Positions 33,144 to 46,882 are shown, counted from the first letter of the stretch. The stretch is 64,000 nucleotides of DNA from Ixodes scapularis (GCF_016920785.2 NW_024609839.1:12674196-12738195), one strand, 5' to 3'. Made by a program: numbers and translations. The notes: generated by a model from the letters alone, not told the origin.

Positions 33144-34000
33144 TGACGTCATCCTCACTGATGACGTCACCGGCATCCACATCGTCATCGTCATCATCAC
33201 TGATGACGTCACCGGCATCCACATCGTCATCGTCATCATCACTGATGACGTCACCGGCATCCACATCGTCATCGTCATCATCACTGATGACGTCACCGGC
33301 ATCCACATCGTCATCGTCATCATCACTGATGATGTCACCGGTATCCGCATCGTCATCGTCATCATCGCTGATGACGTCACCGGCATCCACATCGTCATCG
33401 TCATCATCACTGATGACGTCACCGGCATCCACATCATCATCGTCATCATCACTGATGACGTCACCGGCATCCACATCGTCATCGTCATCATCACTGATGA
33501 CGTCACCGGCATCCACATCGTCATCATCACTGATGACGTCACCGGCATCCGCATCGTCATCGTCATCATCACTGATGACGTCACCGGCATCCACATCGTC
33601 ATCGTCATCATCACTGATGACGTCACCGGCATCCACATCGTCATCATCATTGATGACGTCTCCGGCATCCGCATCGTCATCGTCATCATCACTGATGACG
33701 TTACCGACATCCGCATCGTCATCGTCATCATCACTGATGACATCATCAGTGACGTCACTGATGTCGTCACCGGCATCCGCATCGTCATCATCACTCATCA
33801 CTCGCTGATGACGTCATCATCACTGATGACGTCATCAGCGGCGTCACTGATGACGTCACCGACATTCGCATCGTCATCGTCATCATCACTGGTGAAGTCA
33901 TCAGTGACGTCACTAATGACGTCATCGGTACCCGCATCGTCATTGTCAGTGATGACGTCATCAGTGACGTCAGTGATGACATCATCGGCACTGGGGGTCA
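33144..34000. repeat. 42-bp minisatellite with TGACGTCA in most units
   Basis: Units are GATGACGTCACCGGCATCC followed by an ATCGTC/ATCATC tract. About 20 exact TGACGTCA palindromes (the CRE, CREB/ATF-type site) are present. Because the unit is 14 codons long, both strands stay open (250, 228 and 227 codons) and read as Asp-rich, Met/Thr-rich or Ser-rich repeats. I treat these frames as by-products. The copy is at 53149-54005. Confidence 0.85.
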
Positions 34001-34076
34001 CGTGACCCCCAAGGTCACGTGACCCCCCACTGGTTAGTTTAACCCCCCCCCCCCCCCCCAGTGCCCTTCCCTCCTC

Positions 34077-34087
34077 TGGCATACCCA
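34077..34087. other. Duplication junction with 11-bp templated insertion
   Basis: Between the end of unit 1 (CCCTCCTC) and the start of unit 2 (AACTGGCATACCC) lie 11 bases TGGCATACCCA. They copy the first bases of unit 2 (34091-34101). No poly-N or vector-like sequence is present. Confidence 0.85.
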
Positions 34088-34269
34088 AACTGGCATACCC
34101 AAATCTGCGTTTGAAATTTCCAAAATGACGCGATTTGAAACAGAGTTCGTACGCCAGCCGGATGCTAGGTGCAGCCCACTTGGCGGAGCGGACGACATGC
34201 GAATGAAGGGAAAGGGCATTTTTTTTTCTTTTTTTACCCTCTCTGCTATGACCCTAATGGAACGGTCTA
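34088..34269. mobile_element. Right-end fragment of the 793-bp TIR element
   Basis: Only the last 182 bp of the element at 13470-14262 are present, ending with the inverted terminus GGAACGGTCTA. The left part was not included in the duplicated unit. Confidence 0.7.
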
Positions 34270-34465
34270 TATCTAACTAAGAATTTGATGAGGTGACACA
34301 AAACTCAGCCACAATATCAGTGGGTAATGCTGTAAATAGGACATGGTGCTATTTGGGGCACCTAGAAATCAAATAGGCTCCACTCACTCCCATAGCATTG
34401 TTACACTGCAGTCAGATAAAAAAAAAATGTGATTCTACATTCATTTCCCATGCCTTTTCTTACAG

Positions 34466-37400
34466 AAACCGTAGAACCCTGCAGATGCGGGCAAGGGGCA
34501 TCGAGCTCAAATGCCTCTGGTGTTACAGGTACGTGTTACAGGCATTCATAGAATTTGAAGTGGTCGTAGGTCAGTGGATGTACTGCATGCAATTGCATCT
34601 TCCTTTTGTGAAGATATTCTGAAGATTCATTTTATTCCAAGGTTACTCGCCCACACTCAGTTGGTCGCAATGGTGGCAATGTGGTAAAAGCTATGTGCTT
34701 ACCTAATCAATAAATCACCTGCGTCTGACCCTTCTTACTATGCCTGTGTGTGCACACAGAGTCGGATGATGTGGTGCAAGACCGTCAGTTGCTTGTCCAG
34801 CAAGCAAATGCAGCCTCCGCTGCCTTGTAAGCTCAGCTGTGTCGAGTGCTGTATAGTTACATGTTTCAATAGGATTTTTTGATGACCTAGGCGAAGCTAC
34901 AAAAAGGGTTGCTCGGTGTGATGTGTCGCAACCACTTTCCAGTCAATGCGCACTAGCACATGGCAAAGATGCAAACCAAAATGAGTCTTGTATTGTAAAC
35001 ATTGCTCCAATTATTTTTTTTCAAGAGAAAAGCCAACTCGTGACATGCATGCCTGAACAAGGCTGTTTAAAAGAATGCTTTGTTTTTAGTTGCAGTGTAC
35101 CTTTAATGTAAGAAATACTATAGGGCAGCAGTGTTTGCGATCATAAGAATATAAACCCACCTCCCCCCTATAAAAGAATTATAAGGTTTGAGGGTTTTAA
35201 ACCTTTGAGCACGAAAAGATAAGTCTTAATGACTGGCATGTTTCAGGTTTGCTTGCATCAATAATTAATAGCATGGGTGCGACTTTTTAAATTTGTTATG
35301 AATATTTTTTATTACAAAAAAGCTAAATGATGTATCATTACAAGACTGAAAAGTTTGTTATAATCCATGTTACTCCAAGATTGCACCTTATTAATTTATT
35401 TTTGTTTTTTCAGAGCCTTCAAGGGGCACTGCACCAGCTGTCCGGAGGTCTCTCTTTGACACTGTGGAGCCGCATGGCTTTGCCAGTGAAGACGAAATGG
35501 AGGGCCAACTAGTGGAAGCTGGATGTTCATGTAAGATTGCCTACAAAGCTGGGAACATAGTGCTTACCATCCTTTGTGTAATTTGAATTATTTGCCTTAT
35601 ATAAGTAGTAAAAAATAGTTGAGGTGTGCGAATACCAACATTTTGACTGTGAATTGAGCCAAATATTTTCAAATACGAATATTTTACGTCTAATGGGACC
35701 TCGACACCTCCGATACTGCCTTTATTAGGATTTATACATGTACAGCTCATTAAAGATCTTTTAAAGTGTTTACGTGGCAGATTGCCTTGGGCTTCTTCAG
35801 ACAGCCTTGGGCTTCTTCAGCGCGAACCGGCTGTTTAATCACCGTGTCGCCACTTCGTGAAGTGCTGAAATCAACGAGACTAGCGTGTATGCAGAAGGCA
35901 TGCGCCAATGTTGGCATCGTCTGCTACGCTGTTACCTTATGCATGACCGGTCTGCACTCTCTCTACTCTGAATCAGGGATAAGAGGGGTGCGCCACCTCG
36001 CACTGTTTGCATTTTTTTCTCCCTTGAAATGGCTTGCCGCTTTTAAAAAATTTTAAATAAAAGAGGGCGTGACGGTGTGTTTTGCCATGAAATCACGCTA
36101 CATCGGAAATGAAAGAAACCTTCCACCTGCACTTTACGAATCTTCCACACTACATAGCTGGTGTTGGTCGGTCAGCTTGGGCCTTCCAGGGTTGTTGAGT
36201 AATGTGTTGATACCCAACATTGACTGAATGTTTTTGTTAACCCAAATTTAACCCATGACATTCGCTAATAAATTATTCATGAAATTTGAATTTTTTTTTC
36301 TTTTAGCAAGCAGCGTAATTTTATGCAAAATACAATAAACAAGAAATCTGTTCTGCGTGATCCAGCAAAACTCGCTTCTACGCCGTTTTCTTTACTTTTT
36401 TATTTCTTTGCACCTACAGGAAACTGACCGGCGATTACTGGTAAGGGGACGGTGCTGACAACAGGAGAAGCGCTTAAGTTTGGTTAGGGAACAGCCTCGG
36501 GGGCAGATGTTCCCTCCCCATTGTGGCATATGGCCTCTGCACACGTGCCTACGTGTTGATAACACCGCTTCATGCCATGATAATGCGCTGATGTAGCGGC
36601 TGGTTGGAGGTCGTGTTATATTGTTAAAAAATCTGGAGGTTGTACACTTTTTCTGCACCCCATCCTCCTTTGTTTAAATTTTATTGCTGAAGCCACCCCT
36701 TTTGCGGTCTATTCCATGGGTGGCTTGAGTGACACGGCCTAAGAGCTGCAAACATAACTATTAAACTTCGAAGAGCTGTTAAAAAAAGTGGGGGGGGGGG
36801 GAGGGGAGAAACTTTCAACAGCACTTTGTAGCAAGGCCGTAGTACTGAAATTCATTGCGTCACCAAGAAAGGCCACCACAGGGCATGGATTGAATATGAG
36901 TGCTGTGTCAGTGTTTGTCTGGGCCTAACCAGCGCGAGCCCGACTAGATAGTCTAGTTCCTCTCTTTAAATCGCGTTTAATTTTTAGCTAGGTAATTATA
37001 TTATTATTTTATAAATTTATATATTTGTGTAAATACTCCCCAGAGTTTTTTTTTTCACATTTTTGTTGTCACAGATGATGCTGACAAATTCATTGTAGCT
37101 ATTCCAATTAATCATTGATGCAAATATTCCCGGTTGTACAACTTGGGAGTGACGATGCCATTAAGCTACTCAACATCGGTACTGCATGACCAGTATTAGC
37201 TTCTGCAGTGCAAAGGTAGGCTCAGATAGAAGTGTTAGTGAAGTAATGTATCTTGTGTTTTGGAAATTTATAGTGCTTCATAGCCTTCCTTCTACATTTG
37301 CATGTCTTGCTCTAGCTGTAATTACATTAACCTGCTTTGAAATTACTTTGTGTTTATTGCAGATGCCGCTCCGCCTCAGGCTGGCGCACGGTCCAAGTCT

Positions 37401-40400
37401 GTCGCAGTGGCTGCGACGCTTGTGGCTTGCGCACGGCCTAGGATTGTTCCAGAGACTGGACAGGCACAGGCTGGTTCTCAACCAGAGTTCGTCGCAGCGG
37501 CTACACCACTACCAGCTGGTCCTCGACCTGAGCTCATCGCAAAGGCAAGGCTCCAACCTGGTGGAGCACAGCCTGCGGAACTTCCGGATGTTGCACCGCT
37601 ACGAGCGGGCGGTGCACCGCTACGGCCACTGCAAATAGCCCCAGGTGCTGCAGCACAGCAGCAGGAAGTCCCTCCTGACTGTCCTCCTGAGCTGGCGGAG
37701 GTTGATGGCATGGTAAATATAGAGAACCAAATCATTGCTAGACTGCTTTCTTGATTTCTTGTATTTTTCAAATGTACTGGACACTGTCAATCCCTGTAAT
37801 TTTCTTTTAAAATGCTAAGGCAAATTTAATAAAACTTTGTTCATATGTCTTTTTAATGGGTTAGCATAAAAAACCCTATTATCTGGGAAGACGTAATATT
37901 CATTAATGCTCAGCAGGGCTACAGATGAGATAGGAGGCAAGTCTAACATGACAATTTAATTTAAATAGAATTTAACGATCATGGGGAATTTAGAACGCAT
38001 TACAGACTGCTTATGATCGCTATTCGGCGCTTCCAGCAAATGGTCAACAACACGTTTCTTATCAAGCAGTTGCAGCATCGAACCAGAGGTTTTGATTGCT
38101 ACTTGGTGCTTAGATCAAATGTTCAACAAGGACAGTCTAGAGCACTCGCGGCCCGTCCTCACTTTCTGTGCAGCCGTGGATATTGACAAACATTTTTAAA
38201 GTATCGAGGGCCATGATCCCATCTGCAAACGTGAGCTTTGTGTGATCACTGTTTTTTTGTCCATGTCCTCTTTGCTTTCAACTTCTTTAGTCATAGTGAT
38301 GTCGGCAATGATGTCCATCATGCTTTTGCAGTTCTGAGCTAATGACATTCTCTTAATTGACACAGAATTATGAGTGTCGTAGGCTCTCATTCGTGTTATA
38401 GCGTCGTCTAGATCTTGCACATTGAAAGATTCGCCAGCGGTCATATCTTGCACATCTTCGGCATTTTACTTAATTATTTTTCAACCTTGTTCTGAATGTT
38501 GAAGCCGTACAATGGGTAGTGCACTACACTGTCACCTTGCACGAAAAGCGCCATCTCTGAGCACAACTTAAAACTACACTTACAGAACTGAGCCAGAAAG
38601 CGCAACTAAACAGTATGGCGGGCCAGTGCACATTTCTGGCTCATCTGTCAACGTCCTACACTATTAACCCTTTCATGGTGGTGGTTTCTGTTTCAAAGGA
38701 TGTGCCCTAGTGGTCGGGTTCTTCCCCAATGCTATTGCACAAAAAGCATACTAGCTCATTGCTGGAGGCAATAACCTTTAATAATGAATTAATGGCTGGT
38801 ACAAACTTCAAAGTGCTTATAAAACACTTTCTTCTTGTGTCTTACTTGGAATCAAATGTACTTTCCATACATTTCTTGATTGGGTGGTCAGCTCTTATCC
38901 TGTCATGTCCCAGAAGAGTCAGAAGTATGAATTGGAAGAACTGTCGCTTTAATCGCCACTAGTGCCCATGTAGCCGAGGCACGCGGGACGCACGATAGAA
39001 TCATTTGTGCTCAGGTGTGGTGTTTGCAAGCCTAGCCTTTAGCATGGTGATGTCAACATAACTAAACATGACAAGCATCAGTTAAAATAGAGAGATGCTC
39101 ACTGGGACTTCAAATGCCACCTTACTTCCTAACACAGCTATAGAAGATTGGCTTGCACAGGTAGATCCCTTATCCCTTCTTTCTTGTATCACATACGCCT
39201 TGACTTTCTCCTGCAATAGTTGCTTTCTGCAGTCTAAATATGTGGCCATTTACATGAGCACAGTTTGCTAGCACAATCACACAATGTACCGGCAAGCCTA
39301 AAGACCTGCATCCTTTATAGGAACTGACATGGTATTTTAATCAATTATTCAAGTATTGTCCCATCTGCCCAATTTACACTAGCCTGTCTGTAAAAGGGAT
39401 CTCATAAACTTATAATTAAGGCTCAAGGGACAATCTTTGTGCCATGTACTGTCGAGACCGGTTATAACGAAGTCTATTATAACGAAATAGCGGCTACAAC
39501 GAAGCGATCACAATTTCCCATTCTCTTTTGCACTTTGTTAACCGAAGTCGGTTATAATGAAACAGCGGATATATCGAAGTGATTTCCGATTCCCATTGAC
39601 TTCGCTATAACCGGTCTTGACAGTATCGTAGCGCAACCACAGCATCTGGATTGCTTTTATTTTATTGAATGTGCGCTTTATCAAAGCTGAGAAAGATCTG
39701 GCTACTCTTGTTACGGCTCAAAACTGCAATGTCTGTCCATTATCGCTATGCAGCCCATTTTAACCCGTGGGGAAGACGGTGAATATAAAAGTGGGAGGCA
39801 ACCTTCTTGCACTCTTCATCAGCTTTTTCTGGGTGCATTCTTGCAAACCTTGGTTGGCATGCTCGTATAATTTTTCACAAGCGAGCAACTGGCACTTTAA
39901 GGAGTTTAGGTTTCCTATTGTCAGTGGCGGGTCAAGAACAGTGTATAAGCTCGAAAGGAGGAAGTTCGGATGGGAGAGGAGGAACCTTTCTTGCACACCG
40001 AGTTTCTGCCTGCTTCCTTCTTCAGCTCGTACACTTTCTTGACCTGTCACTTCTTATAAGTCTGAAAATAGGCACTGAAAGATTTTCCCTTGTACCGTCT
40101 ATGAGACCAGGCAGAGGGAACTGCAATATCGGTTTTGACAAGTAATCAGTTTCTGGCAAGAAATTTTCTCAACATTTGTTTCTGGTAAAAAAATTATTAA
40201 CCTGTCAGATGTTTTGCTTTTGTAGTACTAGCACATTATACGAGCCAATATGACACCTACAAAAGAGACATAAAAGTGCTCCCTTTCTGGTTCTTGGACA
40301 CCTTTTACTGGATAATAGTGTATCTCTCGAATGTTTTTTTTTTTACATTTCTTTGTAAACAGTTTTTTCTTTTTTCTTTTTTTTTTATACAAAGGGCCAA

Positions 40401-41812
40401 CACTTCTTTGCTTTTCTTTAACTTTTTTCAGGTGCACCTGAGGAATGGCGTGTTTATAACGAAGAAGCGGATGGACCTTTCCCTAAAGATGGGTAAAACT
40501 GACTCGAAGTTTATTGCTTGGATCGCCCGGAGTCTGTGGGAGCCGGAGGAACTCTTGGACAGGAGCGTCAAGGGGCTGCCCTGCCGGCGCTTGGTGAAGG
40601 ATGGGGCCACAGCCAAGAAAGAGCTGACCCCTATAAAGGTTAATGCCATGGAAGGTGGGTGGCTTTAAACAAATCCTGGTACAAACTTGAACCATGTAAA
40701 AGGCATGCTTGTATTTATTGCTGTGCATTAAGAGTGTGCCTGCAGTTGGATCGGGAAGCTTGTACAGTGAAACAAAGTAAAGCAATAATGCATTCTAACA
40801 GGCGGAGAAGTGCTGCAAAAGAGAGTGGTCACTTTTGCTTGCTTGTCGGTGTGCAACAACTTTAGGGGAGTCCTGCATCGCTGTCGCATTTTGAAGAACG
40901 CTATGGGATTGTTGGGAAACTAATGTGCAGCGAGTAGAGACATGGACAGACTCAAAGCTGGTGATTGGCTTTCAGAAAATGCTTGCAGGTTACAAGAACT
41001 ATCTGAACCTACTATTTACAAGGCGCTTGCAGGCAAAGATTATAGGCTTTTTTGAGAGAAATAAATCTGTCGTTCTCTCGAGAGTTCAAGGCTTATTTCC
41101 GTTTTATGCCCAAGCATGGTGTGGGTTGCTTTTGATGATTGATTTTATAAATGCACGGCTGACATTTCCGGTGTGTGCAGACTCCTACAGGACCGCGGTA
41201 GTTTCTTGGAGCCGCGACATTAAACCTTGGAGTTATCAAATCGAAACACTGAAAAAGGAAATCCCAGATTTAATTGAATAGTTTTCAGCTCCACGGGACT
41301 TTATCACATCGAGATTTAACTGTAATAGGTTTGAGTTTAGAGCCCTTGCCATACTGTATTTAATTATTGCATGTTTCCACATTAAATTTTAAACAGTGCC
41401 GGTGCTTGTCAAGTAATTAGTGTCCAGACAAGTAAATTAGAGTGCAGTGCTATTCATCTAGGAATAATTAGCTTGCTATTATCGTGGATATTAGCGAAAT
41501 AAGCTTATATTTAGGGAATGTGTCAATTGAATTTTGAATGAACAGCAAATAATTGAACCTTATTGCTATGCTTTCCTTAGTCAGTTTCATGTTAACTGTA
41601 ATGTTTATATGACAGAACAAAATTTAAGTTTGACGTTTGGTTGTTGTTTCTTCTTTTCAGTTGCACTGGGTCTGCGGATCGACACACTCCAGATGGGGGA
41701 GTTCACGAGAACGGAAAGATTAGAAGCAATGCGGACGAAGTTGTCTAACTTCCTGTGTGACAACAACCGTGCTGATGAGAGGGCAGCTGCTCGCAGGGCA
41801 AAGAAGAACTAA
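34466..41812 (+). pseudogene. BEN-domain gene, 5'-truncated duplicate
   Basis: Exons matching the first copy lie at 34466-34528, 35414-35530, 37363-37712, 40432-40654 (BEN domain) and 41661-41812 (stop). The exon-like segment 34760-34826 is also present. All splice sites and coding bases appear intact. The counterparts of exons 1-3 (start codon, N-terminal domain, coiled coil) are not in the duplicated unit, so this copy has no known start. It could be dead, read from a new promoter, or joined by long splicing or readthrough from exon 3 as an alternative, nearly identical 3' module. The poly(A) signal is copied at 41825-41830. Confidence 0.7.
39449..39623. mobile_element. pogo/Tigger-like MITE, duplicate
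   Basis: Copy of the element at 19442-19616 with the same TIRs and TA flanks, moved by the segmental duplication and not by transposition. Confidence 0.75.
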
Positions 41813-42274
41813 ATGGGCAAGTGGAATAAAAAGCAGAGCCGCCATATTTTGTACTGTGTTTCATGTAGCACGTCATGGTTGTGATTTTATGTACCACGTC
41901 ATGGTTGTGCTATTGTACGCTTGGTTGTCAGCATCCTAGTACTGGTTTGCTGCCTTATGACCTGGAGCGATTCCAGCTGTGATATCCCCCTATCCGGTTA
42001 AATTATCATATATATAATAGGTATGGCATCGAGAGGCCACTAAACTCGACCCGATTTCCAGAATACTGCGTTCCAGACTGGATTCCAGTACTGCGTATCC
42101 GGCTGGATTTCCAGAAGACACCCTACCGGAATGGATCCAGTAGTACATACCCAGATTGATTTCCAGAACGGTTCCAGTAGCTGTCGATCCAGATAGATTT
42201 CCAGATGGATTTCCGGTTCCATAATCCAGACTAAATTAATCTGGAAAAATGTCTACTGGGTTTTTAGGTAGGGG

Positions 42275-45200
42275 TGTGTTGCTCAAGCAAGGAGCAGATC
42301 CTTTTCACTGCAGCCGTTGATGGTGTATAGTCTTGCGTTGCGAACCTGGGCCAACTGCGGCCCGGCAATGCTCGCACTTGGGTTGGTGACGGCCGCAGCA
42401 CAAGATGGGTAGACGGCGGTTCTTGAATCTTGTGTGACGAGGCCTCTTTTCCGGCTGCAACGATAGTAGGTGCAATTAGTCCTCTGGCTGTACGAACGTT
42501 GTGCGCACTTCCGCCACTGCTGTGTGTTGCTCAAGCGAGGAGCAGATCCCTTTCACTGCAGCCGTTGATGACGTAGTCTTGCGTTGCGAACCTGGGCCAA
42601 CTGCGGCCCGGCAATGGTCGCTCTTGGGTTGGTGACGGCCGCAGCACAAGATGGGTAGACGGCGGTTCTTGAATCTTATGTGACGAGGCCTCTTTTCCGG
42701 CTGCAACGATAGTAGGTGCAATTAGTCCTCTGGCTGTACGAACGTTGTGCGCGCTGCCGCCACTGCTGTGTGTTGCTCAAGCAAGGAGCAGATCCTTTTC
42801 ACTGCAGCCGTTGATGGTGTATAGTCTTGCGTTGCGAACCTGGGCCAACTGCGGCCCGGCAATGCTCGCTCTTGGGTTGGTGACGGCCGCAGCACAAGAT
42901 GGGTAGACGGCGGTTCTTGAATCTTGTCTGACGAGGCCTCTTTTCCGGCTGCAACGATAGTAGGTGCAATTAGTCCTCTGGCTTTACGAACGTTGTGCGC
43001 GCTGCCGCCACTGCTGTGTGTTGCTCAAGCAAGGAGCAGATCCTTTTCACTGCAGGCGTTGATGGTGTATAGTCTTGCGTTGCGAACCTGGGCCAACTGC
43101 GGCCCGGCAATGCTCGCTCTTGGGTTGGTGACGGCCGCAGCACAAGATGGGTAGACGGCGGTTCTTGAATCTTGTCTGACGAGGCCTCTTTTCCGGCTGC
43201 AACGATAGTAGGTGCAATTAGTCCTCTGGCTGTACGAACGTTGTGCGCGCTGCCGCCACTGCTGTGTGTTGCTCAAGCAAGGAGCAGATCCTTTTCACTG
43301 CAGCCGTTGATGGTGTATAGTCTTGCGTTGCGAACCTGGGCCAACTGCGGCCCGGCAATGCTCGCTCTTGGGTTGGTGACGGCCGCAGCACAAGATGGGT
43401 AGACGGCGGTTCTTCAATCTTGTCTGACGAGGCCTCTTTTCCGGCTGCAACGATAGTAGGTGCAATTAGTTCTCTGGCTGTACGAACGTTGTGCGCGCTG
43501 CCGCCACTGCTGTGTGTTGCTCAAGCAAGGAGCAGATCCTTTTCACTGCAGCCGTTGATGGTGTATAGTCTTGCGTTGCGAACCTGGGCCAACTGCGGCC
43601 CGGCAATGCTCGCACTTGGGTTGGTGACGGCCGCAGCACAAGATGGGTAGACGGCGGTTCTTGAATCTTGTCTGACGAGGCCTCTTTTCCGGCTGCAACG
43701 ATAGTAGGTGCAATTAGTCCTCTGGCTGTACGAACGTTGTGCGCGCTGCCGCCACTGCTGTGTGTTGCTCAAGCAAGGAGCAGATCCTTTTCACTGCAGC
43801 CGTTGATGGTGTATAGTCTTGCGTTGCGAACCTGGGCCAACTGCGGCCCGGCAATGCTCGCACTTGGGTTGGTGACGGCCGCAGCACAAGATGGGTAGAC
43901 GGCGGTTCTTGAATCTTGTCTGACGAGGCCTCTTTTCCGGCTGCAACGATAGTAGGTGCAATTAGTCCTCTGACTGTACAAACGTTGTGCGCGCTGCCGC
44001 CACTGCTGTGTGTTGCTCAAGCAAAGGAGCAGATCCTTTTCACTGCAGCCGTTGATGGTGTATAGTCTTGCGTTGCGAACCTGGGCCAACTGCGGCCCGG
44101 CAATGCTCGCTCTTGGGTTGGTGACGGCCGCAGCACAAGATGGGTAGACGGCGGTTCTTGAATCTTGTCTGACGAGGCCTCTTTTCCGGCTGCAACGATA
44201 GTAGGTGCAATTAGTCCTCTGGCTGTACGAACGTTGTGCGCGGTGCCGCCACTGCTGTGTGTTGCTCAAGCAAGGAGCAGATCCTTTTCACTGCAGCCGT
44301 TGATGGTGTATAGTCTTGCGTTGCGAACCTGGGCCAAATGCAGCCCGGCAATGCTCGCACTTGGGTTGGTGACGGCCGCAGCACAAGATGGGTAGACGGC
44401 GGTTCTTGAATCTTGTCTGACGAGGCCTCTTTTCCGGCTGCAACGATAGTAGGTGCAATTAGTCCTCTGGCTGTACGAACGTTGTGCGCGCTGCCGCCAC
44501 TGCTGTGTGTTGCTCAAGCAAGGAGCAGATCCTTTTCACTGCAGCCGTTGATTGTGTATAGTCTTGCGTTGCGAACCTGGGCCAACTGCGGCCCGGCAAT
44601 GCTCGCACTTGGGTTGGTGACGGCCGCAGCACAAGATGGGTAGACGGCGGTTCTTGAATCTTGTCTGACGAGGCCTCTTTTCCGGCTGCAACGAGAGTAG
44701 GTGCAATTAGTCCTCTGGCTGTACGAACGTTGTGCGCGCTGCCGCCACTGCTGTGTGTTGCTCAAGCAAGGAGCAGATCCTTTTCACTGCAGCCGTTGAT
44801 GGTGTATAGTCTTGCGTTGCGAACCTGGGCCAACTGCGGCCCGGCAATGCTCGCACTTGGGTTGGTGACGGCCGCAGCACAAGATGGGTAGACGGCGGTT
44901 CTTGAATCTTGTGTGACGAGGCCTCTTTTCCGGCTGCAACGATAGTAGGTGCAATTAGTCCTCTGGCTGTACGAACGTTGTGCGCGCTGCCGCCATTACT
45001 GTGTGTTGCTCAAGCGAGGAGCAGATCCCTTTCACTGCAGCCGTTGATGACGTAGTCTTGCGTTGCGAACCTGGGCCAACTGCGGCCCGGCAATGCTCGC
45101 ACTTGGGTTGGTGACGGCCGCAGCACAAGATGGGTAGACGGCGGTTCTTGAATCTTGTCTGACGAGGTCTCTTTTCCGGCTGCAACGATAGTAGGTGCAA

Positions 45201-45742
45201 TTAGTCCTCTGGCTGTACGAACGTTGTGCGCGCTGCCGCCACTGCTGTGTGTTGCTCAAGCAAGGAGCAGATCCTTTTCACTGCAGCCGTTGATGGTGTA
45301 TAGTCTTGCGTTGCGAACCTGGGCCAACTGCGGCCCGGCAATGCTCGCACTTGGGTTGGTGACGGCCGCAGCACAAGATGGGTAGACGGCGGTTCTTGAA
45401 TCTTGTCTGACGAGGCCTCTTTTCCGGCTGCAACGATAGTAGGTGCAATTAGTCCTCTGGCTGTACGAACGTTGTGCGCACTTCCGCCACTGCTGTGTGT
45501 TGCTCGAGCGAGGAGCAGATCCCTTTCACTGCAGCCGTTGATGAAGTATTCTTGCGTTGCGAACCTGGGCCAACTGCGGCCCGGCAATGCTCGCACTTGG
45601 GTTGGTGACGGCCGCAGCAGAAGATGGGTAGACGGCGGTTCTTGAATCTTGTCTGACGAGGCCTCTTTTCCGGCTGCAACGATAGTAGGTGCAATTAGTC
45701 CTCTGGCTGTACGAACGTTGTGCGCGCTGCCGCCACTGCTGT
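42275..45742. repeat. 248-bp satellite array, about 14 units (copy 2)
   Basis: The same 14 units in the same order as 22268-25735. The only difference I saw is G to T at 44553 (the first copy has G at 24546). The unchanged unit number between copies argues that the duplication is very recent, because such arrays normally change length quickly. Confidence 0.95.
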
Positions 45743-46683
45743 GTCTAAAAAGTAAAAAGTATAAAAAGTAACGCTAAAGTAACGTACGTTACTTTTTATT
45801 GGTTACGGTAACGGTAAAGCGTTCCTTTTAATGTTGAGGTAACGTGCAGGTCGGTAACGCGTTGCTTTTTTTGCACGTAACGAGTTACGTATTTCGCCCC
45901 TTTTTTGGGTAACGTCTACAAGACTGCTGATGTTGTATATGACTATAGCGAGACACCTAGGCTGAACAAAAGCCCATTCAGCTAAGAGAAGCGGCGTCGG
46001 GAGTGTCGTAAAAGTCCTCACTTTCGGTTGTGCCGTGCTTCCGCTAGATGGCCACACCGAAACTTCGAAACTAATGACGTCACAACGTGGTGCTCCGCTA
46101 CAAACAACCGTTGCCAGGGCCGTTGTTATGGACAAATGCATCGGGGCTCCACGTGAGGCCAGAAATTGTCTGACAAAAAGATAAATTCTTTTTTTCCAAG
46201 CATTGTGTCAATATCTCACCATGAAGACTTTTCTCATCGTCTCAGTAGCAAAACGCGATGACAAAAGGCCGTAATAAAGTTCCACAACCGGGTTTGCCTT
46301 GCTAGCAGACCATACAATGGCTTCGCGGGTTTTAGCGGTTCTTTCTGAGGGAGTGGGCGACTGCGTTGAATGAAGTTGGTGGCGGCTCACGAAACTTCTA
46401 TCCTCGGGGTCAACTTTCTGTGATCAGATTTCGGAAGCGAAGAGTGGCCGTGCACAGCTTTGATCGACGCTCGAGGTGCCCAGTGCGCGGACGCTTTTCC
46501 GTGAAGCTCGCTTCCGTAATATTTGAGAAGGTGAAATCTCTGTAAATCCAATTCATGTACAACAACGACATGAAGTGTATCAAGGTGGAAGTGCAGGCCA
46601 GCGCACGTTTTACAAATTTCTCACACCACAGTTCTTCGGTGCACATTTGTGTGATCAAACAAACTGTCCGTAACGGACATATA

Positions 46684-46882
46684 CTGTAAAATTATCGCGG
46701 ATCCTATCTTTCGCGGCCCCTTATGTTGCGAAACGGTCAGAAGAGGACATAACCGCGGCCACTAAGTTTCTCAAATTCCGGCCACCTGCATTGAAACTCT
46801 TAAGGACCAAAACATTTGGCGTGCCCTTAAATTTTGCGAATTTTTTAATTCGTGAAATTCGCGAACATTAAGGGTTTTACAG
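46684..46882. mobile_element. CTGTAAAA-ended MITE, duplicate
   Basis: Copy of 26677-26875, carried by the segmental duplication, with identical ends and TA flanks. Confidence 0.7.

Larger units (their letters stand above)
14081..34076. repeat. 20-kb tandem duplication, copy 1
   Basis: This unit is repeated head-to-tail at 34088-54081 with an offset of 20,007 bp, falling to 20,005 bp after a poly-A run near 30935. By direct comparison I found substitutions at 16202, 24546, 26492, 27481 and 31570, plus a 2-base poly-A length difference (18 versus 16 A). That is about 0.03% divergence. It contains the 3' exons of the BEN gene, the 248-bp satellite, the SINE, one serpin and the CRE/E-box element. 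Confidence 0.95.
32721..34076. mobile_element. CRE/E-box-packed TIR element, truncated copy
   Basis: The left terminal repeat TTAGAGCGCAGCTCTT is at 32721-32736. It is followed by a GTCGGC/GCCGTC tract (32760-32830), two copies of a block of about 105 bp with GGTGCAT-ATGGGA hairpins (32838-33045), a CACGTG cluster, a 42-bp minisatellite (33144-34000) and a 17-C run. The right terminal repeat is absent because the duplication junction cuts it off at 34076. The complete version is at 52726-54103. Confidence 0.8.

Noticed and set aside
33049..33801. 250-codon Asp-rich minus-strand open frame (and the 228- and 227-codon frames overlapping it)
   Set aside because: The 42-bp repeat unit is a multiple of three and lacks stops in several frames, so long frames arise automatically on both strands. 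There is no start context, splice site or domain.
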